DNA of 64,000 nt from Salvelinus alpinus (GCF_045679555.1 NC_092098.1:20986038-21050037); one strand, 5' to 3'. Positions 12,078-23,560 are shown, counted from the first letter of the stretch. Made by a program: numbers and translations. Notes: generated from the sequence alone by a model not told the origin.

Positions 12078-12140
12078 CATAGGGACGTGCCTGGGGGGCA
12101 TAGGGACGTGCCTGGGGGGCATAGGGACGTGCCTGGGGGG
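12078..12140 (+). repeat. Three-copy 21-bp tandem repeat inside the DIRS element
   Basis: The unit starting 'catagggacgtgcctggggg' (21 bp, one more g) is repeated three times without a mismatch. Because 21 is a multiple of three it does not shift the frame. It lies between the gag-like and RT parts. Confidence 0.9.
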
Positions 12141-12379
12141 CCCAGGCGCTCGGTGCCCTAGAGTAGAGATGGGCTCCGGCAGGACCCCTGTGACACATCC
12201 TTCCCCGGCCTCGGCCGCTTCTCCCGGTCTCAAATGGCAAAGTGGGAGGAGGGTGTGGAGTCCCCCTGGGTGTTGTCCACAATGCTCGAGGGGTACCGAC
12301 TTCAATTCCGGTGCCGGCTTTTGTCCTTCAGGGGCCTTCGTGTCACCATGGTGGCCACCCCCCTGAAGAAAACCCTGTG

Positions 12380-12840
12380 GCTGGAGATCTCGTCACTCCT
12401 GCACAAGGGTGCCATCCGCAGGATCGAGACATCAGTACGGCTAGGTGGGTTCTACTCCCCTTATTTTGTGGTCCCAAAAAGAGACGGAGGCTTTCGACCT
12501 CCGCAACCTCAATGGGTTACTGAGGTTCCACATGCTGTCCCCAGCCAGCGTGTTGCAGGCAGTGTCCAGGGACCAGTGGTTTGTGACGCTGGATGTGAGG
12601 GATGCGTACTTCCATGTTCCTGTTCACCCAGCTCATTGTTAGTACCTCTAATTCGCTTTCAAAGGGACTGCTTATGAATTCATGTTTCTTCCCTTTGGCC
12701 TTTCCTTGGCACCCTGCACTTTCAAAAAGTGCATGGATGCTGTCCTGGCAACTCTCACGTACCAAGGATTGTTGATTCTCAATTACCTGGACGACTGGCT
12801 GATTTGTGCCCCGACCAGGACCTAGATCCTGTCAGACAGA
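12380..12840 (+). pseudogene. DIRS reverse transcriptase, frame-broken
   Basis: Conserved pieces lie in different frames: 'LLHKGAIRRIETSVRLGGFY' and 'YFVVPKRDGGFRP' (about 12390-12500), motif A 'FVTLDVRDAYFHVPVHPAH' (about 12580-12636), and the catalytic 'NYLDDWL' at 12781-12801. Both catalytic Asp pairs are present. At least one frameshift lies near 12480-12500 and a further one between 12640 and 12780, so it is not a working gene. 'YLDDWL' rather than 'YADD' separates it from the LINE enzymes elsewhere in the window. Confidence 0.85.
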
Positions 12841-13214
12841 GATGCCCCTGACCAACATTGACGGGCTGGGCATTACTGTAAACTACAAGAAGAGTTGTCT
12901 GACGCCCACCCAAAGAGTGGCCATCGGCATGGAACTGGACTCAGTCCTCATGAGAGCACGCCTGCCCACCAGAAGGTTCCAGGCGATCTTATCTTGCCTC
13001 GACCACTTTCGGCAGGGGCGGGTGGTATCCACCCTGACCTGCCAACGCCTGTTGAGGTTGCTGACAGCGGCCTCGTTGCTGATTCCCCTGGGCCTGCTCC
13101 ATATCCGGCCTCTTTAACGGTGGTTCAACTCCCACCGGCTGCGCCACCGTCACCGCCAGCTGCGGGTGACCGCACAGTGCCTCAGGGTATTGTCGCTCCT
13201 TTCTCTCAGGTGGG

Positions 13215-13802
13215 GTGGAGATGCTGAGGATGTGCCGCCGTGAGCTGGTCAGCACAGACGCCTCCCAGATCGGCTGGGGGGGTGTGACCAAGGGCAGGTC
13301 GGCCAGCGGCTGTTGGCTACCCTCTTGGAGCGGCAGGCACATTAAATACACTAGAGCTCCGAGCAGTACTGCTGGCCCTGCAGTCTTTCCTTCCACATCT
13401 GAAGGGAAGACATGTCCTGGTGAGAACGGACAACGCAACAGTGGTGGCTTACATCAACCATCTGGGTGGACTGAGGTCCCACCACCTCCATCTTATAGCA
13501 CGGGAGCTCCTTCTCAGGGCCGTCTAGTGTCTCTACGCGCAGCGCACGTACCTGGCATCCTGAATGTGGCAGCGGATATGCTCTCAAGGGAGGGCCTGCC
13601 ACCTTGGGACTGGAGCTTACATCCCCAGGTGGTGCAGCACCTGTGGGACAAGTTTGGGAGGGGGCAGGTGGACCTGTTTGCCTCCCTGGACAATGCACAC
13701 TGCCCCCTGTGGTACTCCATGTCGGAGCCACCAGGGCCTCTGGGCTTGGATGCTCTGGCTCACGATTGGCTGGAGCTTACGCATTCCCCCCTTTTCTCCT
13801 GA
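13215..13802 (+). pseudogene. DIRS RNase-H-like and linker region
   Basis: 'VSTDASQIGWGGVTKG' (from about 13248) matches the first strand and catalytic Asp of retroelement RNase H. Downstream, 'GQVDLFASLDNAHCPLWYS' and 'GLDALAHDWLE' (about 13665-13780) match the conserved segment that joins RNase H and recombinase in DIRS elements. The middle of RNase H is out of frame ('NNLRVDNATVVAYINH'-like residues lie in another frame around 13420-13460). Confidence 0.65.
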
Positions 13803-14029
13803 TCCAGGCTATGCTGGACAGGACCAGGATGACGGAGCATCGTCTGCTGCTGGTGGCCCCATACTGACCCAGACGACCCTGGTTCAGCCTTCTCCTGTCC
13901 CTGTTGTCTGGGACACCTTGCTGTCTCAGGCCGGGGGAACTCTGGCATCCGTACTACCTCAGTCTGTGGGCTTGGCCACTGAACGGCACCAGTGGTCCAT
14001 GTTAGGACTACAGGAGGGTGTAATGTACG

Positions 14030-14965
14030 CCATGCAGATCGCAGGGGCACCGGCTACAACCGCGGCATACCAGTTGCGCTGGCGGCGGTTCTGCTCTTGG
14101 TGTACTGGTATTGAGGTTGTGCCCGAGTCATGCGGGGTGCAGTATGTCCTCCAATACCTGCAGTCTTGCTTGGATGAGGGCCTCAACACAGAGGGTATTT
14201 GGCCACTATATCTGCCTGCCATGTGGGGTGGATGGACAGGCCAGTGGGGCACCACCCCTTGGTCTCCAGGTTTATGAAGGGGGTTCGTCGCCTGCGTCCA
14301 GCTAGGATCCACTCAATGGAGAGCTGGGATCTGGATGTGGTCTTGGCAGCTTTGGCAAAGCCGCCTTTTGAACCGTTTGAGTCTGCCTCCCTGAAACACC
14401 TCTCTAAGGTGGCTTTCTTGGTAGTGATTGCTTCCATGAAGAGGGTGGGTGAGCTCCATGCTCTTTCGGTAAGTTCTGAGTGCTACCGGATGGACCCCGG
14501 TGGGAGGAGTATCTCTCCGCCCCAACCCTTCATTCCTCCTGAAGGCTCTCAGACAGGCATGTTTCCATCCCTTTTATCCTGTCTGCTTACAACATCCCGG
14601 CAGTGGCGGGGGAGTCTGGGCCTCTCTCTGGCATGCTGTGCCCTGTGCGGGCACTAGCTGCCTATGTGGAGAGGACACGGTCAGTGAGAACAACAGACCA
14701 GCTCTTTGTCTGCTATGGTGAGAGAGTCCTGGGGGCTGGGTTATCAAAGCAGAGGCTCTATCACTGGATCGTGGACACAATTATGACAGCATACCCCCTA
14801 GCTGACAGGCCAGTGCTGGGATCTGTGGTGGCACATTCATAACAAGGTGTGGATGCATCCTGTGCTTTACTGAGAGGAGTGCCCCTCGCTGATATCTGTG
14901 CTGCGGCCAGCTGGGCTTCCTCTTGCACCTTTGCTAGGTACTATCGGGTAAATGTGGCACCTCCC
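14030..14965 (+). pseudogene. DIRS tyrosine recombinase, frame-broken
   Basis: 'VAFLVVIASMKRVGELHALS' (about 14410-14470) contains the first catalytic Arg of tyrosine recombinases. Near the end, 'TFARYYRVNV' (about 14929-14958) contains the catalytic Tyr context typical of DIRS enzymes. The region between is split by stops and frame changes (for example at 14658 and 14840). In active relatives this enzyme inserts a circular DNA intermediate without a target duplication. Confidence 0.75.
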
Positions 14966-14995
14966 TCCCTCTGCGGTTGGTTTGATGTAGAGATT

Positions 14996-15138
14996 GTGTG
15001 TTGCGGCCATGAGGTCTATATATAGGGGCGGACCCCAGCTGTGACACAGGTGAACACGGGAGTAAATCTGCAAATCCTCACCTCGGATGTATCCCTCGGC
15101 TGCGGAGTGATACCAATATATTGGAGTGATCCATATAG
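14996..15138 (-). repeat. DIRS right inverted terminal repeat
   Basis: Inverted partner of 9804-9938, ending '...gatccatatag' at 15138. About fifteen mismatches by eye, so the copy is not recent. Confidence 0.85.
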
Positions 15139-16328
15139 CTCACATAACCATGGTTAACCGTTTTTGTAGTGTTATTGGATAAATGCCGAAAATAAGGTAT
15201 GTGGTCAGTAAACACAGGCTTAGAAGATCTATGTTTTGTTATATGATATAATCTTCATCAGCTAACATCACTTTTTTGTGAATGTTGAAGCATTTATGTA
15301 ATCAAAACAAGCACAAAGGCTTCATAATTCATAAAGGTCAGGTTAACGGACTGATATCATCTCATAGAACAAAACTTGTAAAAATCTCCTAAACTGTGTA
15401 AACCTAAAACCTTATTTTCAGTGTTTATCCCAAACCCTATTCTTTCCCCCCCATAGGAACGGTCATGTCTAGATGGGATACAGCTTTTCAAATTGACGTT
15501 TTTTTTCTTTTTTTTGTTGTGCATTTTAGCTAAGCCCAACCCTTTCCCTAACCTTAACCTAATAATCCTAACCTGCTACGTTAATTCCCCTAACCTGCTA
15601 CGAAAAGCCAAATTTGACAAAAGCTGTACCCTTCTAGACAAAACCCATAGGAATGACTGAACGAGGTAACTAATTTTCGTTTTTTAGGACTACAAGTTGG
15701 GGAGCTCTGTTAGGGGTTTGTGAATGGTGATAATTCTTTAAAGAATGGCACTTGACTGTCCATCATGTAGTAGTCTAGGCATTGAAAATAGTCTCAAACG
15801 CTAACAGAATGCTCCCGGGTTTCCACTAGATAACAGTCAAACTTTCACATAAGAACTCATTCATACAATATATGACTCTGTGGCTGTGTTAACTAGTGTC
15901 GATCAATGCGCTCTCAAGCGGTACTAGACCTACATCATTTCTGACCATTATGAGGCGAGAATCAGGTGTGACGTTACTTCCTGTTACAAAGTTTATGTTC
16001 CTGTAGGTTTATACTAACATAGATATATTTATAATGACGAGATACTCTTGTCTCCGCCCTAACAATGAGTCGTTGTTTCAAAAGCGGGAAGGCAGGCGAC
16101 AAGTTCCAAAATAAGCATATAGAAAAGCTAAGGGCTTCTATTGAACAGATTTAGGCGAGAGTGAACCCTCTCGTTTCGCCTCTTCCTCTCGGATTTTTGC
16201 TGCGGCCACCCAATGGCCGCCACCCAGAATCAGAGGAGACAAAAATGCCCAACAAGACATTTAGCTATATGAATAGCAAAACCACAGAGAGCCTAAACTG
16301 CTCAACTATTTAGCGTTTTCTTAATTCT
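15139..16328. other. Region upstream of uprt, probable promoter
   Basis: No coding sequence recognised. It holds a small inverted-repeat element at 15455-15652. The 300 bases before the uprt start contain 'ggcggccacccaatggccgc' type GC-rich sequence with a CCAAT-like core at 16208-16215, consistent with a housekeeping-gene promoter or 5' UTR, but no start site can be fixed. Confidence 0.4.
15455..15652. repeat. Small MITE-like inverted repeat
   Basis: The left end 'cataggaacggtcatgtcta' and 'gatacagcttttcaaatt' recur in inverted, diverged form at the right end ('aaatttgacaaaagctgtac', 'tctagacaaaacccatag'). The spacer includes 'ccctaaccttaacctaat'. No coding capacity. Confidence 0.55.
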
Positions 16329-19083
16329 ATGGAAACGTATTTTGAGAGCGGAATTGGTACGGAAATCAAAATGCCTTGTCAAAATCAGCAGCTGAACAAC
16401 AATGACAGACAAGAACACGCGGCAATGAGCAGCACCAAGCAGGTTCGGTTTGCTAGCTGCGGAAACAGCGTTCTGACAGAGTCGAATAGAGATGCAGAAG
16501 TCGCCGAAACTTGTGAAAATGTATTCAACAGTGAACTACAGAGGCAGATCGGATCGCAATTAAAACTGCTTCCTTTGAATGACCAAATACGAGAATTACA
16601 GACCATCATTAGAGACAAGTGAGTCATCATATTTTGTCAAAAAGATAGCAACAACATAATCTGACAGATAATGGACCTGTATTATCATGCACCAGATAAC
16701 TGTCTAATAATGTGGAATTGAATGATGCATCGTAAACCAAGTGAATGGCCAATCGACGCCATGTTACTATTTATAACTGTCATATTACACTGCACTTATA
16801 TGGTTACGGTAGCGTTATCTGGGATTTGTTACCCAGAACTGTAAATACACCTGGTTATTTATATGAAGATGTAAGCAAAATGTCATTATAGTCTGCCCCA
16901 TTACTTGGTAGTAGCCTAAACGTGGCCACAACTTCCTTGTCTAGCATGAGGTTTAATACAAATAATGTTAGACCTACTGACAACAATAGACGATACTGAT
17001 AACAGAACATTGAATGAGTACACTAATCACAATTTGAGTTTCTGTTGTAAGGTGATACCACGAATAGGCAATTTTTTTGGGGGGGTGAAAGTGGATCATT
17101 CATTGATTTCCTCTTATGTAACCCTTACTGTAAGCATACATGTTATTCTTGTTCTTTTACAGGTCTACTAGCAGGGGAGATTTTGTATTTTGTGCTGATA
17201 GATTGGTAAGAAACTGTCTTGGTTCAATTGACACTTGTTTTTACTCTAGGTTAAATACTAATATATGATGTTTTTAATTGAATGACTCATTTGTATAATG
17301 CACACTGTATTGTTTTGACCCACTCTGTTTGTCCACAGATCAGACTAGTGGTTGAAGAGGGACTCAATCAGCTGCCATACAGCGAGTGTACAGTGACCAC
17401 TCCTACAGGTTAGACCTATTAGATGAAATTCGTCAGAAATTATAGAAATTGGGCGAATACTATGTATTACAGGATTACTGTTAAATTTCTCACCAAGAAC
17501 AGAACTGTATTTCAATTGCTCCCCCCTTCCCCCTCTTCTTCAGGGCATAAATATGATGGTGTCAAGTTTGAAAAAGGCAACTGCGGTGTCAGCATTATGA
17601 GAAGTGGTAAGGCACTGATCATATGGGATATTAAAGGAAGATTAATCTGAATTGGTCTCTGAATAGAATCCCTGGCTGGTGGACTTGCCTATACCTGACA
17701 TACCTAGTGCTATCCACTCAACTGTTTGACCTATCAGTTTGACTGTTTGACTTGCTCACCATTACTACATCTTGTATGAGGTTTCCCTTGAATGAATTGA
17801 GTTGAATTCAACATCTATTAATTGCTGTGTGTGTAGGCGAGGCCATGGAGCAGGGCCTCAGAGACTGCTGCCGGTCCATCCGTATCGGTAAGATCCTAAT
17901 CCAGAGTGACGAGGACACCCAGAAGGCCAAAGTCTACTATGCAAAGTTCCCCCCAGACATCAGCAGGAGGAAAGTCCTCCTCATGTACCCCATTCTCAGT
18001 GAGTATGGATATACAGTACTTGTGTACCCCATTCTCAGTAAGTATGGAGAGAGTAGTACTCACATTCCCCATCCTTAATCATAGTCCAGGGGGATTACAC
18101 GCATGTAAACAACAAATGTCTTTAGGCCAAGCACGTTGTAAAACCCTGCCGTGGAAAAGCACTAATAGACAGTCTCAATACAGTACTAACTCCTCTTGAG
18201 GACAAAGAGTCCAGGTGAAGTGTTGCCCTGCCCTGGGCCTGAAGAACTGTCTCTTTTTTAATGAACCAGAAATGAAGACTTAATTGCTCCCGTTAGCAAG
18301 ACAATAGCGTAATCATAGGCATCTTTTATTCGGCTCTGATAATGACCTTAGTAGTTAGCATGCTGCATATTTTTCAGCATAATTTACCCCAAGAAAATAA
18401 TTACAAGTTTATCTGCTTGGGGTAAACCATAAAGAGCTCACTGCAAGGCCATGAAAATGATAAATAGGACAAATGAAGCCACAGAGAGAAGTAATGTTCA
18501 TCTTTTTGTCCTCTAACTAACATCCCTCTCTGAAAGGATGAAAAACTGCCTTGAGAAATCAAAATGACATTTTGTTCTTTTATAGAAAGTAGCAGCAGAT
18601 GAGTCATAGTAATGATCACAAGGCTAGTAAGGGCAGACTTTTCTTCAATACTTCTATAATGTTACTTGTTCTTCTGTCAAGTCACGGTGATATCTGTCCT
18701 GTGTTTATGCTATCTATACATGTTCTGCCTTCAGGTACAGGTAACACAGTGATTGAGGCTGTGAGAGTTCTGACTGAACATGGTCTTCAGCCCAAACATA
18801 TTATCCTCCTGAGTCTCTTCTCCACCCCTCACGGTACGCCTCACCTACAGTCCCTTGCTTAATATCGAAGTAGATTCTGTAATGTTAAAAATTCTGGGGT
18901 TTCATACTACAGCCTGTTTTCCATTCTTTCAGTTTTATTGAAAGCACTGCAAGTCTAATGGTTGTCATCTCACCAGGTGCCAAATCCATAATTCAAGAGT
19001 TCCCAGAAATCACCATATTGACCACCGAGGTGCACCCTGTGGCTCCCACACACTTTGGCCAGAGGTACTTTGGGACAGACTAG
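16329..19083 (+). CDS. uprt: Uracil phosphoribosyltransferase homolog
   Basis: Seven coding exons with GT/AG borders: 16329-16618, 17163-17205, 17339-17408, 17544-17606, 17837-17998, 18735-18833, 18977-19083. They join in frame to 834 bases (277 residues plus stop). Landmarks are 'TSRGDFVFCADRL', 'VVEEGLNQLPYSECTV', 'GVKFEKGNCGVSIMRSGEAM', the PRPP loop 'MYPILSTGNT' split by intron 5, and the C-terminal 'VHPVAPTHFGQRYFGTD'. These match vertebrate UPRT from end to end; human UPRT is somewhat longer (309 residues as I recall), mainly at the variable N terminus. Bacterial relatives make UMP from uracil and PRPP; vertebrate UPRT keeps the fold, but enzyme activity has been doubtful. I chose the Met at 16329; a second in-frame Met lies at 16371. 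Intron 5 begins with a duplicated splice donor (see findings). It is convergent with zdhhc15. Confidence 0.95.
17999..18043 (+). promoter_or_regulatory. Duplicated 5' splice site of uprt exon 5
   Basis: The exon end and donor 'taccccattctca|gtgagtatgg' at 17998/17999 recurs 39 bases downstream as 'taccccattctca|gtaagtatgg' at 18037/18038. Both donors fit the consensus. Use of the second would add 13 in-frame codons. Confidence 0.75.
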
Positions 19084-19437
19084 TCAGCCCTCCAGGGCCA
19101 TTCAATGGGACACCATACTATGAGAACCAACCATTGAATGGTCCCTCTGTCAGTTTGTCCACTTATTTCAAAAGGAGTTGTTACCCTGCTGAAGATTCTT
19201 GCTTTGCAGTGTATGCCGCCTTAACGTGTGCTCCTCAGTCTGACAAAAACAATGCAAAGATTTTCCTGGAAACAAAAAAAGCACATTCCATGTAGGTCTT
19301 TTAGGAACTAGTCTAGCGAGCTTGCATGTACTGCTGCCATTTTATTTATTCAGTAATGGTAGTTAATTCTAGGTTGTTTTTCCTCATTAGAAAGTCTAAA
19401 TAATTTAAATATATTTTTTCAATATATTCTATTCAAA
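19084..19437 (+). other. uprt 3' UTR region
   Basis: Sequence directly after the uprt stop; AT-rich with no repeat recognised. No convincing AATAAA is seen before the hAT remnant starts, so the transcript end is not fixed. Confidence 0.4.
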
Positions 19438-20757
19438 GTATGTGAGCGGAGTTGAGCAGTCGGAAATCCTGCTCGTCACGTCCTTTCCAACCACTCCGCT
19501 AAAAACCTCTCCGCACTCACAGGGGAGAAAAAATGCCGCTCAATTCTCTCCATTCATTAAAATCACCATTTAACCAACACGCATCTCTTTTTTTGACTAC
19601 CTGGACCTAGCATTTGGTTTTTAAGTATTGAAACCAAACCATATGATTTGAATGAAAAGTATTATAATAAACATGAAAAGGTGAATGTAAGAAGCGCTCA
19701 TCATTTCAAATAGGCTACATGTCATATTAAACAGCATATAAACACTCAAAAGGTCAGGAGCCTAAGAAGGAACAATATTATTTAGGCTATATTATTTCAA
19801 AGCTATAGCCTACAAAGAAATACATTGTGAAGCATTTGCGAGTGCGACACAATAGGCTGGTAGGGACAAAGCGCTCAGCATTTAAACAACGTTTAGTTGC
19901 ATTCAATCATTAGTCTATAAATTGTGCATATAGGCTGTGATTTAGAATTAAAAATACAAATTAAATGAAAACATTATTAGGCTAAGTCTACAGTGCCTTT
20001 GAATTTATTTTTTAGAAACAGCTGTTTGGCCAGTTTGTGGCTTCACGCTCATGTGGTGATGCGTGGAGAGCAGACCAGCAGCAGAGAATATCCTCTCTGC
20101 GCTTGCAGAGCCACTGGGGATGCTAAACACCCTTTTGGCCACTCTTGCCAAGCTGGGTAGTGATGCAGAGTTGTATATTTTTTTTCTATTGGTAGGCCTA
20201 AAGGTTTTTAGGCAAAGTAACCCAATCAAAACAGAAAGCTCCTTGAATGTTGGAATATGCCAGGCTTATTGGGCCAAAATCAATTATGGCCTATTGTGGG
20301 TGTGTGTGTGTATAGAGATAGATATATGTAACAGAACAAAAATTAACTTAAGATCTTATTTTTTGTTTATAAATACTTTGCTACAATGACACACTTAGTT
20401 CCTTTTAGCATGTGCACTTAAGTACACCATCGTGCTTTCAGGATACGTTTTGTTTCCACAATGATTCTTTAGTTGTGGACACTACATCACCACAATCCCT
20501 CTCTTGCTCTTGGTCCTCATCTTTAAGTCACCTTGATTTTGCGCCTGTGTGTTTTATCAGTTTCTTTATGAAAATATTTAGAGCTATAGCAGCACACAAG
20601 TAGACTACAAATGCATGCTACGCCAGCCATGTCCTTGAAGTGAGCGCTACTTGAGTGAAATTGGAGCGGGCGAGAAGGCCGACGTTCCAGCCTTTGGGAA
20701 TCTCGCTCCGCGCTCCAGTCAAAAGGGCACGCTCCGCTCCAGCTCTGCTCACATACT
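19438..20757 (-). mobile_element. hAT transposon remnant
   Basis: Ends are inverted: 'agtatgtgagcggagttgag' at the left and 'gctctgctcacatact' at the right, with several subterminal 'ccgctc' motifs on both sides. The interior holds a minus-strand piece of transposase (20005-20229). Target duplications of 8 bp are not clear by eye, so limits are approximate. Confidence 0.65.
20005..20229 (-). pseudogene. hAT transposase C-terminal dimerisation fragment
   Basis: 'LPSLARVAKRVFSIPSGSAS' followed by 'AERIFSAAGLL' is the hAT-family C-terminal dimerisation motif. Only this part is present; the zinc finger and the catalytic RNase-H-like domain are missing. Domesticated hAT genes share the motif, but the short frame and inverted-repeat flanks favour a dead transposon. 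Confidence 0.8.
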
Positions 20758-22711
20758 CTGATTCTTTTGTCTTTTTTTTGTGTTGTCATTATTATTGCCA
20801 CAAACAGTTTTAATGTATCATAACACTGAAAAGACACAAACCAATCAAGAGAAACTCTGACCAGATCTGAAGTGCAATTTGATGGAATGCGCAATTTGGA
20901 CATTTCAGAGTGGAAAAGGCTAGAAAAAGAAGCTCAGAATTACATTGCCCTTATGACATCTATGTGTAGTCAAGGAATCGTCAATCCTCCATCGTTAACA
21001 CAATGAAAAGGTCAAATGCTTTATTATCTAAATGTTGAAAGTGCGTGGGCGACAGAGAAACAAAATGGTGCAGTTTGAGGCCGTGATGTGGGCGATGGGG
21101 GTGTGATGTCGTTGAGGTTTCTGTGTCTGTATGCTGTTTGTATGTTTTGTATTATTGAAGAAAAAAATAAAGAATACACAGATAAAACCCATATACAACA
21201 GTAAATGATTAACTACATTCTGATAAATTATTCAGTCTATTGGATGTATTGACAAAGCATACCCCTTTTCTTTCAGAGTGAGTTTGAGGTTGGAATGTAT
21301 CATCTTTGTATGGGAAGAAGAGTCATCTTCACATATGCCTGCCTGGCCCAAATGCTATTGAGACAAACGAGTTACTACTAGCTAATAACCACAAAGAAGT
21401 AAAGGTTTTGAACATATTCCTCATATCATGCAAACACTTAGAATAAAACATTGTCACTGACAGAAGTCCCTCACCAGATTCTACCAATCCCACTTCATAA
21501 GTCTTTCTCCCCATGACTCACTGGCTCTGTTCTTATTGACATCAGGGAGGTCTCAGAGGAGCTGAAATTATGCAATAGATCAAATGTCAATACTCCAAAC
21601 ACGGACAGAAACAACACAATACCTCTGCAAACACATTTCAGTCCCCCAGTTCCTTGTTTTCTGAGAAATGATTATGCACTTTGTCAAGCGCTCACCATGA
21701 TAAACCCTATGGCCACTAGGTAGCACTACACCTGCACACTTTCTGGTGGCCTGGCATGATTTTCATGCACATTACATTGTGTTGAATGTCATTCTTAAGT
21801 CTGTAAGTGGAAAGGATAGAGCGCATGATTGTTTTTAATCAGTCGCCAGTTCTTCGTGCACTGTGATAATTTGACTTCTAAGGAGTCTATCTGTCTGGGA
21901 TAAAGTGAGAGGAAAATAACCACTTAATTTGAACAATTAATCAAATCTAAGAGTGTACTTTCCAAAAGCTCAGAGCGAGAAAGCCGTCTCATCCACAGAC
22001 CATTTAGCAAGGCTGCCTGTCATCATACTAACCAACCTATCCTATTTCAGGACTGCTATTACATGTAGATTACCAATAGGTACACCAGTGAACGAACATG
22101 TGGTGTGTCTTTACAATGATTGAGTGAGTACCCGTAATTAGGTTATATCAATACGTACCTCACAAGTCAATGCGTGAGTGTGGTTGTTACTGGACTGCTG
22201 GTAGTCATACACTTACGTTGATGAATTAGACATTAACGGACATGGTGATTTCCCAAAACCAGGGATCAGATTCAATCAAGACAAAGGCCCATTAGAATAG
22301 CTTTAAATAATCACCAATGGGAAACTGCTTTTATATCCAGTCATTTTTTGGTTCCGTGACCACCACCAAGTTATGTCGTCATTGTCAGCGCAACTAGTCT
22401 CTTAGGTTTCTACCAAGTACTGTATTAGCCATTAAATCAGGGAGAAAAGCATAACTTCCAGTTGCCATAGACACCTAGAAACTGTTTACCATATTATCCT
22501 TCCTATTGCTCCAAGGGCACGCTAAACGTATAAGCCATTCGCCCAATCACAGGCAGATGAACAGTAGCTGGTTATGTAATCCTCAGGGGTGAGGCACCAC
22601 AGAGCTCTTCTCTGCTGGAAAGTGTTCGGCACCTCTCCAAGATGTCCATCTACATTAATTGCCTTGGATTGGTTGCGGTAACTGAAGTGTTTTATTCTAT
22701 TCTAATGACCG
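20758..22711. other. Intergenic between uprt and zdhhc15
   Basis: No confident gene or repeat. The last coding exon(s) of zdhhc15 (minus strand) should lie here, but I could not identify one. An AATAAA lies at 21167 on the plus strand after 'gtattattgaagaaaa', of unknown meaning. Confidence 0.4.
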
Positions 22712-22810
22712 GGACGGTTTCCCAAAAGCATCTTAAGGTTAAGTTCATTGTTAGAGCTACATGGTTCTAATGATGAACTTAGCCTTAAGATGCTTTTGGG
22801 AAACCGGGCC
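22712..22810. repeat. Short palindromic MITE
   Basis: 'cggtttcccaaaagcatctt' with 'aaggttaagttcat' is followed after about 24 bases by its near-perfect reverse complement 'gatgaacttagccttaagat' and 'gcttttgggaaaccg'. Hairpin arms are about 35 bases. It lies directly downstream (minus sense) of the zdhhc15 exon. Confidence 0.85.
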
Positions 22811-22856
22811 CAGAGTAGCACCTTGGAAATCCCCTGGCCTGCTGGGCTGGACTTAC

Positions 22857-22969
22857 CCAAGCTCTCCTCTTCAGATCCTGCCTCCTTCTCCCTCCACCCC
22901 CCATTAGCTAATAATGGATTGTGGGATTCATTGTTGCTCCTGGTGGGAAAATTGTGACCGTCACCCTGG
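22857..22969 (-). CDS. zdhhc15: zdhhc15-like palmitoyltransferase, penultimate-type exon (C-terminal tail)
   Basis: Minus-strand exon with acceptor 'tttcctag' and donor GTAAGT. It continues in frame from the exon at 39058-39173 (phase 2) and encodes 'QGDGHNFPTRSNNESHNPLL' then 'ANGGWREKEAGSEEESLG', matching the ZDHHC2/ZDHHC15 tail ('GDGHSFPMRS..NESQNPLLAN' as I recall). The 'NPLL' segment is the dileucine-type sorting region after the last membrane span. The following exon with the stop codon was not found. The upstream intron is about 16 kb because of nested transposons. ZDHHC15 is preferred to ZDHHC2 because uprt is the convergent neighbour. Confidence 0.85.
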
Positions 22970-23334
22970 CTAGGAAACAAACACAGAGGCCAGATTCAAG
23001 ATGGAGGAAGGAACACAGCCTGGAATGATACTTACTAAACTGTAGGTATCAGAGGTCCTATTTCCTGCCACAAAGAATATTCAAATCAAATTGTATTTGT
23101 TACATGCTTCGTAAACAACAGGTGTAGACTAACAGTGAAATGTTTACTTACGGGTAGTTCCAAAAAATGCAGAGTTAAAGGTAATAATAAAAAATAAATA
23201 GTGAAATGAGGAATAAATACACAGTGAATAACGAATAGCAATAACATGGCTATATACAGGGAGTATCAGTGCCGAGTTGATTGCAGGGGTACGAGGTAAT
23301 TGAGGTAGCTACAGTACGTACTGTACATATACAG

Positions 23335-23560
23335 GGCTCCCGAGTGGTGCAGCGGTCTAAAGCACTGCATCTCAGTGCTAGAGGCGTCACTACAGACCCT
23401 GGTTCGATTCCAGGCTATATCACAACCGGCCGTGTTTGTGAGCCATAGGGCGGCGCACAATTGGCCCAGCGTCGTCCGGTTTAGGGTTTGGCCGGGGTAG
23501 GCCGTCATTGGAAATAAGAATTTGTTCTTAACTGACTTGCCTAGTTAAATAAAAAAATAT
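23335..23560 (+). repeat. tRNA-derived SINE inside LINE A
   Basis: Same family as 2866-3087: 'gagtggtgcagcggtctaaa', the B box 'ggttcgattccagg', 'tagggcggcgcacaattggc' and the tail 'gacttgcctagttaaataaa'. It interrupts the LINE A 3' UTR in the opposite orientation. Confidence 0.9.

Larger units (their letters stand above)
9804..15138 (+). mobile_element. DIRS-type (tyrosine-recombinase) retrotransposon, decayed
   Basis: Inverted terminal repeats of about 135-145 bp bound the element (9804-9938 and 14996-15138), unlike the direct LTRs of retroviruses. Between them, in order, are a gag-like frame, a reverse transcriptase with 'YLDDWL', an RNase-H-like segment, and a tyrosine recombinase with 'SMKRVGEL' and 'FARYYRVNV'. 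This order and the inverted repeats are hallmarks of DIRS1-like elements, which use a recombinase instead of an integrase. The coding parts are split among frames by indels, so this copy cannot encode an intact polyprotein. GC content is clearly higher than in the flanks. Confidence 0.88.

Noticed and set aside
12078-12140. CRISPR-like array
   Set aside because: Three head-to-tail 21-bp units without spacers in vertebrate DNA; a minisatellite.
9804-15138. LTR retrovirus or gypsy element
   Set aside because: Terminal repeats are inverted, the RT motif is YLDDWL and a tyrosine recombinase replaces integrase, so it is DIRS-type.
21329-21514. Last coding exon of zdhhc15
   Set aside because: A minus-strand 'ag' acceptor and stop can be found, but the residues do not match any ZDHHC tail I know.
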